Assembly: GCA_039889035.1 (NCBI GenBank)
Contig: JBDQQY010000015.1
Location: 124,001-188,000 of the forward strand
DNA from: Plantactinospora sp039889035
Lineage (GTDB): Bacteria; Actinomycetota; Actinomycetes; Mycobacteriales; Micromonosporaceae
Length of the DNA: 64,000 bases
Direction: 5' to 3'
Position numbers and translations under genes: made by a program. The notes beneath the pieces were generated by a model, which worked only from the letters and a program-made list of their open reading frames with translations, was not told where the DNA came from and did not search any database. Each line of letters starts with the position of its first letter. Positions within the stretch are counted from its first letter, which is position 1. Below, piece after piece: positions 50,255 to 58,555 of this stretch.

Positions 50255-51880
50255 TCACCGACTCTGGACCGTGATCTCCTGAACGCCGATCTTCCACCGG
50301 CCGGAACCCGGCTCGGTCTCCGGCAGGTCGGTGATCCACAGCATCAGGTACTGGTATTTCTGACCCGGCACGAACTGGCTGAACAGGACCTTGGTCCGGT
50401 CGCTCTTCTCGTACGCGTTGCCGATCCGGGTGCTGTACGCCTCGACGAGATCCCGGTCGCCGCCAGCGGTCGCCGGGAAGTCCTTGGTGCCCGAGCGCAG
50501 CTCGGCCGAGACACCGCTCTCGGAGAAGTCCACCTGCACGCTGGTGACCTCGCGGGGCTGACCCAGGTTGATCAGGATGCCCATCCCGGACTTCGTGTTG
50601 CCGAAATTCGAACCGCTCTTGTAGGTATCGGTCTCCCAGCCCTCGTTGGCGTCACCGTCGACCGCCTTCTCCACGTCGTCCAGCTCGGTCCGGTCGCCGT
50701 CCGGGTCGATCACCCGGACCTGGTCGCCCTTGAGGCTGACCTTGCGCGGGGTGGCGGCCGGTGGCTCCGGGTCGCCGGCCACCGCGGGTTGGGTGCTGGT
50801 CCCGGTGCTCGGGGCCGGTCCGGCCTGGCCGTCGGTCGAGTCCCGATCACCGACCAGCGCGTTGATGCCGAGCGAGAGCCCGACCAGCGCGATCACCAGC
50901 AGGGCGGCGATGCCGATCAGCATCCTGCGGTTGCTGGGCGTCGGCAGGTCGGGGCCGCCGTCCTCACCGGAGGTGAAGCGGAGCGGCCCGCTGTCGAGGT
51001 AGTGCTCCTCTGCGGCGGCGTCGAGCCGGCCCAACTCGGCGGCGAGGACGTCCGAGGACGGCACCGCGAGCTGCGAGTCGAGCAGGTCCATGGTGAGGTC
51101 GTCGAGGTAGGCGGGGACTCCGGCCCGGACCTGACGGGGGGCCGCGATGGTGCCGCTCGCATCCCGGACCGCGTCCGGGAGCGGGGAGCGGGACCGCCGG
51201 GTCGAGCCGGCGGTGAGGGACGCCTCGGTGTGCGGCCAGTGGCCGGTCAACGCGTAGTAGAGGATGCCGCCGACCGCCCGTACGTCGGTCTCGGGGGTGT
51301 CCGCGCCGTCGGTGCGTGCGTCGGCGAGCACCACCCGGCCGTCGTCGCCGACCATCACCGTGCCGGGGTGCAGGTTGCCGTGCACCATGCCGGTGGCGTG
51401 GATGGCGGCGATCGCCCCGGAGACGGCGTGCGCGATGCTGGTGGCCCGGGCCGGGTCGAGTACCCCCTCGGCGACGAGTTCGCGCAGGGAGTGGCCGTCC
51501 ACCCACTCGCGGACGACGTACGCCCGCTCCTCCTCGTCGATCGCGTCGTAGACGCCGACCAGGTTGGGGTGGATCACCCGGCTGGCCGCCACCGCGGCCT
51601 GGAGCATCTCCTTCGCCGAGTCACCGCCGGGATAGCGCAGCACCACCGCGACCGGTCGGCGCAGCACCACGTCGACACCGCGCCAGACCTGCCGGCCCGC
51701 GCTGTCGTCGTTGATGTGTTCGGCAAGCTCGTACCGCTCGGCCAGGATCTCACCGACGGCGGGGGCACCGAAGGTCATCACGGACGGAGCCGCCTCGTCC
51801 GCCTCCTGACCTTCGCCGACCTGGGTCACCCGTCCTCCCTCGGTGATCGTGTCGATCGATGGACCCGTGCTGCTAGGCAT
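50255..51880 (-). CDS. Transmembrane pseudokinase with discoidin-like domain (MurJ partner)
   Basis: The protein has 541 residues. A Ser/Thr kinase-like domain (about 45-300) lacks catalytic residues: HRD is HGN (H167-N169, MVHGNLHPGTVMV), DFG is LADARTDG and the ATP-anchoring Lys is absent in VAVVLRYPG. One membrane helix (about 321-342, MLIGIAALLVIALVGLSLGI) leads to an outer linker and a C-terminal beta-sandwich similar to F5/8 type C (discoidin) domains (AVDGDANEGWETD, ILINLGQPREVTSVQVDF). In M. tuberculosis these parts are fused to MurJ as MviN (Rv3910), where the pseudokinase binds FhaA; here they are a separate gene about 580 bases from murJ. It probably regulates lipid II export. Confidence 0.87.
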   Translation of the reverse strand: MPSSTGPSIDTITEGGRVTQVGEGQEADEAAPSVMTFGAPAVGEILAERYELAEHINDDSAGRQVWRGVDVVLRRPVAVVLRYPGGDSAKEMLQAAVAASRVIHPNLVGVYDAIDEEERAYVVREWVDGHSLRELVAEGVLDPARATSIAHAVSGAIAAIHATGMVHGNLHPGTVMVGDDGRVVLADARTDGADTPETDVRAVGGILYYALTGHWPHTEASLTAGSTRRSRSPLPDAVRDASGTIAAPRQVRAGVPAYLDDLTMDLLDSQLAVPSSDVLAAELGRLDAAAEEHYLDSGPLRFTSGEDGGPDLPTPSNRRMLIGIAALLVIALVGLSLGINALVGDRDSTDGQAGPAPSTGTSTQPAVAGDPEPPAATPRKVSLKGDQVRVIDPDGDRTELDDVEKAVDGDANEGWETDTYKSGSNFGNTKSGMGILINLGQPREVTSVQVDFSESGVSAELRSGTKDFPATAGGDRDLVEAYSTRIGNAYEKSDRTKVLFSQFVPGQKYQYLMLWITDLPETEPGSGRWKIGVQEITVQSR

Positions 51881-52083
51881 CTGGCTTCCCGCTCCGCCTT
51901 CGAAGGAAATCGGACGGCCACCGGCACTCCTAGCCTAGGCGCTCGCCGCACTCGTCGAGAGCGACCTTACCCGGGTCTGACTGATCCCCGACACGTCATC
52001 TTGCGGCCGTACGTGGACCTGCTGGGCGGATGTGTCGGGAAGCGCGCTGGATCGTCCGCTGTCAGCCACCTTGATGGCCCGTG

Positions 52084-52111
52084 CTTTTAGCAATCTATAG
52101 GTTAATTTCAA
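52084..52111 (-). promoter_or_regulatory. Candidate promoter of the pseudokinase gene
   Basis: On the minus strand TTGAAA (52111-52106) and TAAAAG (52089-52084) are 16 bases apart in an otherwise GC-rich gap. A transcript from here would have a leader of about 195 bases before the start at 51880. Confidence 0.5.
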
Positions 52112-52381
52112 CAGTTTGCTACCGGGTCGGTGTGCCGGCCCGCCGCCCTGCCCGGCACCCTTGTCGTCCGGGGCGTCGGCGTGCACCCGGCACCTTCCCC
52201 CGTGCGCCGGAAGTATGCCGGACGCCCAAGGTCGACAGCATCCGGGTGGTTGCCGAACGGCGGTCACCTCGGTCACACCGCAACGGTGGCCCACCGCGCC
52301 GGCACGACGGTGTCGGGAGCCGGGTCGGCGCCGTTGTCGCCGCTTCGCCGTGACACCGGGTCGGCCGATGCCGACGAGCCG

Positions 52382-52434
52382 TTGTCCACAGCCTGTGCGT
52401 GGAGGTCCGAGCCGGACCCGCCGGGTTTTCCACA
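52382..52434. promoter_or_regulatory. DnaA boxes downstream of murJ
   Basis: A perfect TTGTCCACA at 52382-52390 and TTTTCCACA at 52426-52434 lie 29-81 bases after the murJ stop, in the same orientation. They are about 24 kb from oriC. Confidence 0.65.
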
Positions 52435-52462
52435 GGTACGTCCCCAGTCCGTGCTCGACCGC

Positions 52463-54181
52463 TCACCGGCCGAGCCGGCGGCGGACCATGCCGACCACCG
52501 TGGTTATCTCCCGGATCCGCAGCAGCAGGGCCAGTCCGAGGTACGTGGCGCCGATCGCCGCGCCGCCGATCGCCACCTCCAGGAAGCCCAGCCAGCGGTT
52601 CTCAATCGCCTGACCCGGCAGCAGGGTCACCACCAGCAGGCCGACCAGGGTCGCGCCGAGGGCGGCCACGAGCACCCGGCCGAAGGTGTTCAACATCGCG
52701 CCGAGGCCGAGCCGGCCGATCCGGGGCCGCAGCAACCAGGCGGAGATCACCGCCGCGGCGACGTACGAGACCGCGTTGCCGAACATCATCCCGGAGGCGA
52801 GTACCGAGGTGGAGAACGCGATGAAGACGAGCACCTGCACCAGGACCCGGAGCAGTACGACCGGGATGTTGATCAGGGCCGGCATCCGGGTGTCGGGCAG
52901 CGCCCAGAACGCGAAGGTGAAGACCTGACTGACCGCGAACGGGATCAGCGCCAGCGCGGCGACCAGCAGCACCGGCGAGATGGCACCCGCGTCGCCCCGG
53001 GCCGCGCCGTAGTCGAAGAGGCTCACCGCGATCGGCCCGGCGAGTACGGCGTAACAGACCGCGATCGGCGCGAGTACGGCGGTGACGGTCCGGACGGTAC
53101 GGGACAGGTCGCTTGCCATGTCCTCGAACCGGCCATCGGCGGCGGCGGCGCTCATCCGGGGCATCAGAGCGGTGATGATCGAGACCGCGATGATGCCGTG
53201 CGCCATCATCAGCAGCAGGAAGACGTTGTTGTAGATGGCCGGTCCGGCCGACTCGCCCTCCACCTGGTTGAGCAGGTTGAAGAGCACGACCAGGCCGAGC
53301 GAGTTGACCGCCACGTAGCAGAACATCCAGCCGCCGAGCCGACCCAGCTCGCGCAGGCCCAACTCCCGGAAGTCGAACCGCCACCGCCAGCGGAAGCCGA
53401 CCTTGCGCAGCGCCGGCAGCAGCCCGACGGCCTGGACGACGATGCCGAGCAGGGTGCCGCCGCCGAGCAGCAGGATCCGACCCGGACTCATCTCGTCCGG
53501 CTCGATGATCCGCGCGCCGTAGATGGCGATGTAGAGCGCGCAGGCGGCGATGATCACGAGGTTGTTGAGGATCGGTGTCCACATCGGCGCCGCGAAGTGC
53601 CCACGGGTGTTGAGCACCGCGGCGACCAGCGCGCTCAGCCCGGAGAAGAAGATGATCGGCAGCAACAGGCGGGAGAGTGTGGTGACGAGGCCCTGGTAGT
53701 CGTTGCCACGGCCGCCGGCGACGATCTCGGTCAGCACCGGGGCGGCCACGATGGCCAGCACCGCGGCCACGCCGAGGGCGAGCACGGCCAGGGTGAGCAG
53801 GCGCTGGGCGTACGCCTGGCCGCCGTCGGCGTCGACCCGGCGCCGGCGTACCAGCACCGGCACCAGCACGCTGGTCAGAATGCCGCCGAGCAGGAACTCG
53901 TAGACCATCTGCGGGATGATCAACGCGGTGGCGTACGCGTCGTTCACCGCGAAGGCGCCCAGCGCGGCCGTCACCATCAGGGTGCGCAGGAAGCCGGTAC
54001 CCCGACTCACCAGGCTGCCGATCGCCATGATCGCGCTGTTCCCGGCGGCGCTGCCGGCGGTCTCCGGCGGCGGTGCGGTGCTCTCCAGGGCCGGCGACGC
54101 GGAGATCAGCGTCGCGCCGTCCTGGGGCGGCGGGACGCCGTCGGGCATGGCGTTGGCGCTGCGGTACAGCCCGCCAGCCAT
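52463..54181 (-). CDS. murJ: Lipid II flippase MurJ
   Basis: The protein has 572 residues with 14 likely membrane helices, from ATG 54181 after a GGGAGG site. A disordered lead of about 45 residues precedes IMAIGSLVSRGTGFLRTLMVTAALG, the family's conserved first helix. Other landmarks are VYEFLLGGILTSVLVPVLV, SGLSALVAAVLNTRGHFAAPMWTPILNNLVII and HGIIAVSIITALMPRMS. MurJ flips lipid II to the outer face of the membrane for peptidoglycan synthesis. In this genome the MviN pseudokinase module is on a separate gene, just downstream on the same strand. Confidence 0.96.
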   Translation of the reverse strand: MAGGLYRSANAMPDGVPPPQDGATLISASPALESTAPPPETAGSAAGNSAIMAIGSLVSRGTGFLRTLMVTAALGAFAVNDAYATALIIPQMVYEFLLGGILTSVLVPVLVRRRRVDADGGQAYAQRLLTLAVLALGVAAVLAIVAAPVLTEIVAGGRGNDYQGLVTTLSRLLLPIIFFSGLSALVAAVLNTRGHFAAPMWTPILNNLVIIAACALYIAIYGARIIEPDEMSPGRILLLGGGTLLGIVVQAVGLLPALRKVGFRWRWRFDFRELGLRELGRLGGWMFCYVAVNSLGLVVLFNLLNQVEGESAGPAIYNNVFLLLMMAHGIIAVSIITALMPRMSAAAADGRFEDMASDLSRTVRTVTAVLAPIAVCYAVLAGPIAVSLFDYGAARGDAGAISPVLLVAALALIPFAVSQVFTFAFWALPDTRMPALINIPVVLLRVLVQVLVFIAFSTSVLASGMMFGNAVSYVAAAVISAWLLRPRIGRLGLGAMLNTFGRVLVAALGATLVGLLVVTLLPGQAIENRWLGFLEVAIGGAAIGATYLGLALLLRIREITTVVGMVRRRLGR

Positions 54182-54433
54182 CTCAGCCTCCCAAGGGGTA
54201 CGGCGGACAGGGCGCCCGCCGGCACTGTTGGAACATTAGTCAACCCGGTCACCCGGCCGCCCGGCCCCGTCGCCCGCGCCTCCGGTCTCCCCGGCGGCAG
54301 CCACCGGCGGCCCGGCCGGTCCCGGGTGTGCGCCCGGCCGAACCGTTCCCGCCGGGGTCGCCGGTCGAGTCGCCGGTCAGTCGGTGTGCCCGGCGCCAGC
54401 CGGTGCCGGACGGTTCAGTAGGCTGGCGATCCC

Positions 54434-55912
54434 ATGTCCGAAACCTCCGCCCCGCACAGCGCCCCTTCGACGCCGTCCGACAGCCGGTCGGCCCTGAGCG
54501 CTGCCCAGCGCAACGCCGTCGCGGAACTGCTCCGGGTCTCGCCGGTCGCCGACGAGTTGGGTCGCCGGTTCGCCCGGGCCGGTCACGAGCTGCACCTGGT
54601 CGGCGGTTCGGTCCGGGACGCCCTGCTGGGCCGGCTCGGTGAGGACCTCGACTTCGCCACCGACGCGCACCCGGACGAGACGCTGCGGCTGCTGAAGGGC
54701 TGGGCCGAGGCGACCTGGGAGACCGGACGCGAGTTCGGCACGATCGGCGCCCAGCGGGACGGGCTGCGGCTGGAGATCACCACGTTCCGGGCCGAGTCGT
54801 ACGACCAGGTGAGCCGGAACCCGGTCGTCCGGTACGGCACCGATCTCGCCGAGGACCTGCGGCGCCGGGACTTCACCATCAACGCGATGGCGGTGAGCCT
54901 GCCGGGGCACGACTTCACCGACCCGCACGGAGGGCTGGACGACCTCGCCGACCGGGTGATCCGGACCCCCGGCACCCCGGCCGAGTCGTTCGGGGACGAT
55001 CCGCTGCGGATGCTCCGCGCGGCCAGGTTCGCCGCACAACTGCGCTTCGCCGTCGCGCCCGAGGTCCGGGAGGCGATGCGGGCGATGGCGGCCGACCTCG
55101 ACCGGATCACCGCCGAGCGGATCCGGGACGAGTTCACCAAGCTGCTCTGCGGGGCCGACCCGATCACCGGGCTGCGGCTGCTGGTCGACAGCGGCCTGGC
55201 CGACCGGTTCCTGCCGGAGCTGTCCGGGCTGAAGCTGGAGATCGACGAGCACGCCCAGCACAAGGACGTCTACGAGCACACCCTGATCGTGGTGAGCAAT
55301 GCGGTGCGGCTGGAGGAGGAGGGCTGCGACTTCGTCCTCCGGATGGCAGCACTGATGCACGACGTCGGCAAGCCGGCCACCAAGGCGGTCGGGTCGGACG
55401 GCCGGGTCAGCTTCCACCACCACGAGGTGGTCGGCGCCCGGTTGACCAAGCAGCGGATGAAGGCGTTGCGCTATCCCAAGGACGTGATCGGCCAGGTGGT
55501 CGCACTGGTCGGGCTGCACCTGCGGTTCTACGGGTACGGGCGCGGCGAGTGGACCGACTCGGCGGTGCGCCGGTACGTCACCGACGCCGGTGACCTGCTG
55601 CCCCGGCTGCACAAGCTGACCCGCTCCGACTGCACCACCCGCAACCGCCGCAAGGCCGCCGCGCTGGCCGCCGACTACGACGCGCTGGAGGAGCGGATCG
55701 CGCGCCTGGCTGCGGAGGAGGACCTCGCCCGGGTACGCCCCGACCTCGACGGCAACGCCATCATGGAGCTGCTCGGCGTACCGCCGGGGCCGATCGTGGG
55801 TCGAGCCTGGCGGTACCTGAAGGAACTGCGCCTGGAGCGGGGCCCGCTGGACCGGGACGAGGCCGAGGCCGAGTTGCTGCGCTGGGCCCGGGAACAGGGC
55901 GTCACCGACTGA
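54434..55912 (+). CDS. cca: CCA tRNA nucleotidyltransferase
   Basis: The protein has 492 residues. The nucleotidyltransferase site is LVGGSVRDALLG with D71 and D73 in EDLDFAT; the motif RRDFTINAMAV and RMLRAARFAAQLRF follow. An HD domain (MHDVGKPATK, H309-D310, FHHHEVVGARLTKQRM) is fused after the core, as in PcnA-like actinobacterial enzymes. It adds CCA to tRNA 3' ends. Both tRNAs in this window lack an encoded CCA and need it. A TAGGCT -10 element lies 9 bases upstream of the ATG with no ribosome site, so the message is probably leaderless or nearly so. It is divergent from murJ. Confidence 0.95.
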   Translation: MSETSAPHSAPSTPSDSRSALSAAQRNAVAELLRVSPVADELGRRFARAGHELHLVGGSVRDALLGRLGEDLDFATDAHPDETLRLLKGWAEATWETGREFGTIGAQRDGLRLEITTFRAESYDQVSRNPVVRYGTDLAEDLRRRDFTINAMAVSLPGHDFTDPHGGLDDLADRVIRTPGTPAESFGDDPLRMLRAARFAAQLRFAVAPEVREAMRAMAADLDRITAERIRDEFTKLLCGADPITGLRLLVDSGLADRFLPELSGLKLEIDEHAQHKDVYEHTLIVVSNAVRLEEEGCDFVLRMAALMHDVGKPATKAVGSDGRVSFHHHEVVGARLTKQRMKALRYPKDVIGQVVALVGLHLRFYGYGRGEWTDSAVRRYVTDAGDLLPRLHKLTRSDCTTRNRRKAAALAADYDALEERIARLAAEEDLARVRPDLDGNAIMELLGVPPGPIVGRAWRYLKELRLERGPLDRDEAEAELLRWAREQGVTD

Positions 55913-55997
55913 CGGGTCGGCCTGCCTGGCGGTCCGACCGATCTCGCCGCGCGACGGCATCCGGGGCGGTGCCGGGTCAGCCTCCGGGTGGTGCCCG

Positions 55998-56732
55998 TCA
56001 GCGCAGCGCCGAGCGGGTCGTCGGAGCCAACCGTAGCTGTCGCGGCGGCGCGACGAGCGCGGCGCGCAGCTCGGGCAGCACCTCGTCGCGCCATCGGGTG
56101 GACCGGTCCAGGCGCTGGAGGTGATCGTCGAGCCGCGCGGCATCGGCGAACCGGGTGACCCAGCAGACGACGTGCTCTCCGGTGCGGACCGGCAGGGCCG
56201 GGAAGGTGTTCTCGGCGTACTCGGTCGACAGGCAGGCGAGGGGTGCGGCGCCGGTCTCCACGAGTAGCGGCCGTATCCGCCGATGAAAGAGGTCGGTGAA
56301 CGCCTGGTCGACCGGCTCGGCCCGGAGGCAGAGCGTCAGCATGACGAGCGACGCCGGCCGGTCACCGTCACCGGCCGGCGGGCGTACGGCCGGTGCCGGA
56401 AAGCCGGACCGCTCATCGAGCGGCCGGAGCAGGAGTACGTCGTCCGAGTCGACCATCGTGGCGTTGGCCCGCTCCCGGTGCCGCCGCCAGACCGGGCCGG
56501 TGTAGAACTGGTGCAGTGCCGCGGCCCGGCGGGGCATGTCGGGGAACCCGCGGAGCCAGACGAAGCGGTCCGGATCGGCCAGGTCGTGGAACTGCCCGAT
56601 GACCGCCATCCCGGCCGCCTCCTGCGATTCGACGAACTCGCGGTCGAAGAGGTCGACCAGCACGTCACGGGCGCCGCCGTGCAGGGTGTACTGCCGGAGT
56701 TCGACGACCGGATGGCGGACGCCGTTGCTCAT
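55998..56732 (-). CDS. NIPSNAP family protein
   Basis: The protein has 244 residues from ATG 56732, sharing TAATG with the Rrf2 gene. NIPSNAP is a ferredoxin-like dimeric alpha+beta fold, here in two repeats: VVELRQYTLHGGARDVLVDLFDREFVESQEAAGMAVIGQFHDLADPDRFVWLRGFPDMPRR and a second from LVMLTLCLRAEP. Members are linked to small-molecule or vesicle functions without a firm activity. It is coupled to, and probably regulated by, the upstream Rrf2 protein, whose operator lies 450 bases upstream. The extended frame to 56864 has no family match. Confidence 0.82.
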   Translation of the reverse strand: MSNGVRHPVVELRQYTLHGGARDVLVDLFDREFVESQEAAGMAVIGQFHDLADPDRFVWLRGFPDMPRRAAALHQFYTGPVWRRHRERANATMVDSDDVLLLRPLDERSGFPAPAVRPPAGDGDRPASLVMLTLCLRAEPVDQAFTDLFHRRIRPLLVETGAAPLACLSTEYAENTFPALPVRTGEHVVCWVTRFADAARLDDHLQRLDRSTRWRDEVLPELRAALVAPPRQLRLAPTTRSALR

Positions 56733-57166
56733 TACTCTCCCGTCTCCAGGGTCTGGTCCAGCACGTCGGCGATCGACGTACCTGCGAGTTCCCGGCGTAG
56801 CGCCCGGTCGACGTCGCCGTAGAACCGGCCGAGGGCGGGTCGGATGCCCCTGCCGACCGGGCACTCCAGGTTCGGTTCGCTGTGGTGCAGCGCGAACAGG
56901 GGCTCCCGCTCGACCGCGGCGTACACATCGAGCAGGGTGATCTCCTGCGGCGGGCGGGCCAGGCTCCAGCCCGCCCCGGCGCCGTGTCGCACGGCGACCA
57001 GGCCCGCCTGCCGAAGGTCACCGAGACTCCGCCGGATGACCACCGGATTGGTCCGCACGCTCGCGGCGACCTGGCCGGAGGTGAGCACCTGCCGGCCACG
57101 CCGCTCGGAGAGCGCCATCCAGGTCAGCGCGTGGACCGCGATAGTCAGTCGGCTGTTCGCCGCCAC
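56732..57166 (-). CDS. Rrf2-family transcriptional regulator
   Basis: The protein has 144 residues from GTG 57166 (MAANSRLTIAVHALTWMALSERRGR), which gives a standard Rrf2 N-terminus. The winged helix-turn-helix is at about 25-70 (LTSGQVAASVRTNPVVIRRSLGDLRQAGLVAVRHGAGAGW). ATG 57202 is possible but lies in the middle of the operator. A single Cys (NLECPVGRG) remains where some Rrf2 members have a cluster of three, so it probably does not carry an Fe-S cluster. The protein likely represses its own operon with NIPSNAP by binding the palindrome at 57185-57217. The effector is unknown. Confidence 0.85.
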   Translation of the reverse strand: MAANSRLTIAVHALTWMALSERRGRQVLTSGQVAASVRTNPVVIRRSLGDLRQAGLVAVRHGAGAGWSLARPPQEITLLDVYAAVEREPLFALHHSEPNLECPVGRGIRPALGRFYGDVDRALRRELAGTSIADVLDQTLETGE

Positions 57167-57184
57167 CGTTCCGCACCACCCTTC

Positions 57185-57217
57185 CGCTAGCTGTAACAGC
57201 ATCTGTTACAGCTAGCG
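57185..57217. promoter_or_regulatory. Perfect 15-bp inverted repeat, Rrf2 operator
   Basis: CGCTAGCTGTAACAG at 57185-57199 is the exact inverted complement of 57203-57217, with a 3-base centre CAT. The inner part TGTAACAG/CTGTTACA has the shape of Rrf2/NsrR-type sites. It lies 19 bases upstream of GTG 57166, overlapping any promoter of the Rrf2 gene. Confidence 0.85.
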
Positions 57218-57303
57218 CGAAGTCAATGCCGGAACGGACGGTTCGCCCGCCGCTCCGCGGGCGATACCGTCCTATCCGGCGTACGACGGGTGGGGAGGTG
57301 ATC

Positions 57304-57936
57304 GTGGACGTCTCGGGTCGGCCGGGCGACCGCTCCTTCCTGGTCCCGATGGTGGCGCTGGTGTCGACGCTGCTGGCCCTCGTCGTCGCGATCGTGCTGG
57401 TGCTCGTACTCCGGGGCGCCGGGCCGCAGGACCCGACCGGCGCCGGCCCGACGCAGCCCGCCCCGACCACCGGCGGCGACCCGTCGGCCGGGAGTACGCC
57501 GAGCGGCGTACCGGGCGCCGCCGGCTGCCTGGTCGGCACCTGGCGGGTCACCGAGCATCAGGAGCAGGTGGACGTGCCCGAGGTGGGCCGGCTGAGCTTC
57601 ACCGGCGGCACCGGGTCGACGCTCTCGCTCAGCGCCGAGGGCGCCGGGATCGCCGACTACGGCGACGGCACGATCTTCTCCAGCAGTCACGGCGGCCAGG
57701 AGGTCGTGCTCGAACTGCGGGGCAGGGTCAGCTACCGCTACGCGCTCGCCGGCGACCGGATCGAGCTGCGGGACGTACGATCCGCCGCCGAGGTGCGGCT
57801 GCGGGTCGGTGCCGGTACGCCCGGTCGCTGGCGGCCCTTCACCGCCTCGACCGCCCCGTCCAACTACACCTGTGCCGGCGACCGGCTGACCCAGCAGTCC
57901 CTGGCCTTCACCACCCTGTACACCCGGTCGGAGTAG
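57304..57936 (+). CDS. Membrane-anchored hypothetical protein with extracellular beta domain
   Basis: The protein has 210 residues from GTG 57304 (VDVSGRPGDRSF), with GGGGAGG 6 bases upstream. One membrane helix (about 15-37, VPMVALVSTLLALVVAIVLVLVLRG) is followed by a Thr/Pro/Gly-rich stalk and an outside domain (about 80-210). This domain opens CLVGTWRVTEHQEQVDVPEVG and has repeated beta patterns (FTGGTGSTLSLSAEGAGIADYGDGT), closing with NYTCAGDRLTQQS, so one disulfide is likely. It resembles the lipocalin-like W-R-V start but I do not recognise a family. It is divergent from the Rrf2 operon and 13 bases ahead of the broken DUF1963-like gene. Confidence 0.7.
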   Translation: MDVSGRPGDRSFLVPMVALVSTLLALVVAIVLVLVLRGAGPQDPTGAGPTQPAPTTGGDPSAGSTPSGVPGAAGCLVGTWRVTEHQEQVDVPEVGRLSFTGGTGSTLSLSAEGAGIADYGDGTIFSSSHGGQEVVLELRGRVSYRYALAGDRIELRDVRSAAEVRLRVGAGTPGRWRPFTASTAPSNYTCAGDRLTQQSLAFTTLYTRSE

Positions 57937-57949
57937 GGAGCCGAGAGCC

Positions 57950-58353
57950 GTGATCACCACGCCGGCACTGCTGGACCGGTTCCCGGGGCTCGCGGCGGTC
58001 GGCCGGACCACCACCCGGCTGCACCCGCGACCCGGGCCGGTGACGGCGGCCGGCAGCCACGTCGGCGGGCCGCTGCGGTGGCCGGCCGACGAGCCGTGGC
58101 CGACCTGCGAAGCGCCGCACCAGGTGGCGGGTACGCCAACTGGAGCCGCACCGATCCGCTCCCGACCCCGTGCCCGGAGTGTGCCGGCCCGACGGTGCTG
58201 GCCCTGGTCGTCGCCTCCGCCGAGTACGACGGCGGGACGCGGGACCGGTTCAGGCCGGGTCCGACGGGCGTGACCGTGGGGAGGTGGGGATCGCTCCGGA
58301 TCTTCATCTGCCCGACCTGTCCCGGTACCCCGTTCCTGCTCGACGTCCAGTAG
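57950..58353 (+). pseudogene. DUF1963 (YwqG)-like gene, internally deleted and frameshifted
   Basis: The first frame (GTG 57950, ribosome site AGGGAG) encodes a DUF1963-like start: VGRTTTRLHPRPGPVTAAGSHVGGPLRWPADEPWPTCEAPH. It then loses similarity near 58120. A second frame, ending at 58353, carries the matching C-terminal part: GGYANWSRTDPLPTPCPECAGPTVLALVVASAEYDGG and FICPTCPGTPFLLDVQ, with two CxxC motifs. The central part of the fold (about 100 residues expected) is missing, and the frames are offset by one. This is a decayed gene. Function of the family is unknown. Confidence 0.7.
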
Positions 58354-58459
58354 CGCCCACCGGCCGCGCCGAACGAGCACGGAAGGCCACATCGTCGCCT
58401 CGCCCGGCCGAGATGAACGAACCCGGACACCCCTCGCCGCCGGCCGGCGGTGCGAGCCC

Positions 58460-58493
58460 GAGCGGGAACAGCAGGCCTGAGCGGGAACAGCAG
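58460..58493. repeat. 15-bp direct repeat
   Basis: GAGCGGGAACAGCAG occurs at 58460-58474 and 58479-58493, just before the terminator hairpin of the flotillin gene. Confidence 0.8.
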
Positions 58494-58494
58494 C

Positions 58495-58532
58495 CGGCCC
58501 GGTACCGGAGCGGCAACTCCGGTACCGGGCCG
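58495..58532 (-). terminator. Perfect 16-bp hairpin after the flotillin gene
   Basis: CGGCCCGGTACCGGAG at 58495-58510 is the exact inverted complement of 58517-58532 around a 6-base loop. It ends 23 bases from the flotillin stop and could also terminate plus-strand transcription. Confidence 0.72.
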
Positions 58533-58555
58533 AGGGGTGGAACGTCCCCGGGCGG

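Larger units (their letters stand above)
51881..52462. other. murJ-pseudokinase gap with AT-rich patch and DnaA boxes
   Basis: These 582 bases have no supported gene. They hold a 40-base AT-rich patch (52084-52122), unusual in this genome, and two DnaA boxes near the murJ stop. A candidate minus-strand promoter lies in the patch. Confidence 0.6.

Noticed and set aside
57202..57202. ATG 57202 as the Rrf2 start
   Set aside because: It lies at the centre of the perfect palindrome and adds 12 non-family residues; GTG 57166 gives the standard Rrf2 beginning. It remains possible.
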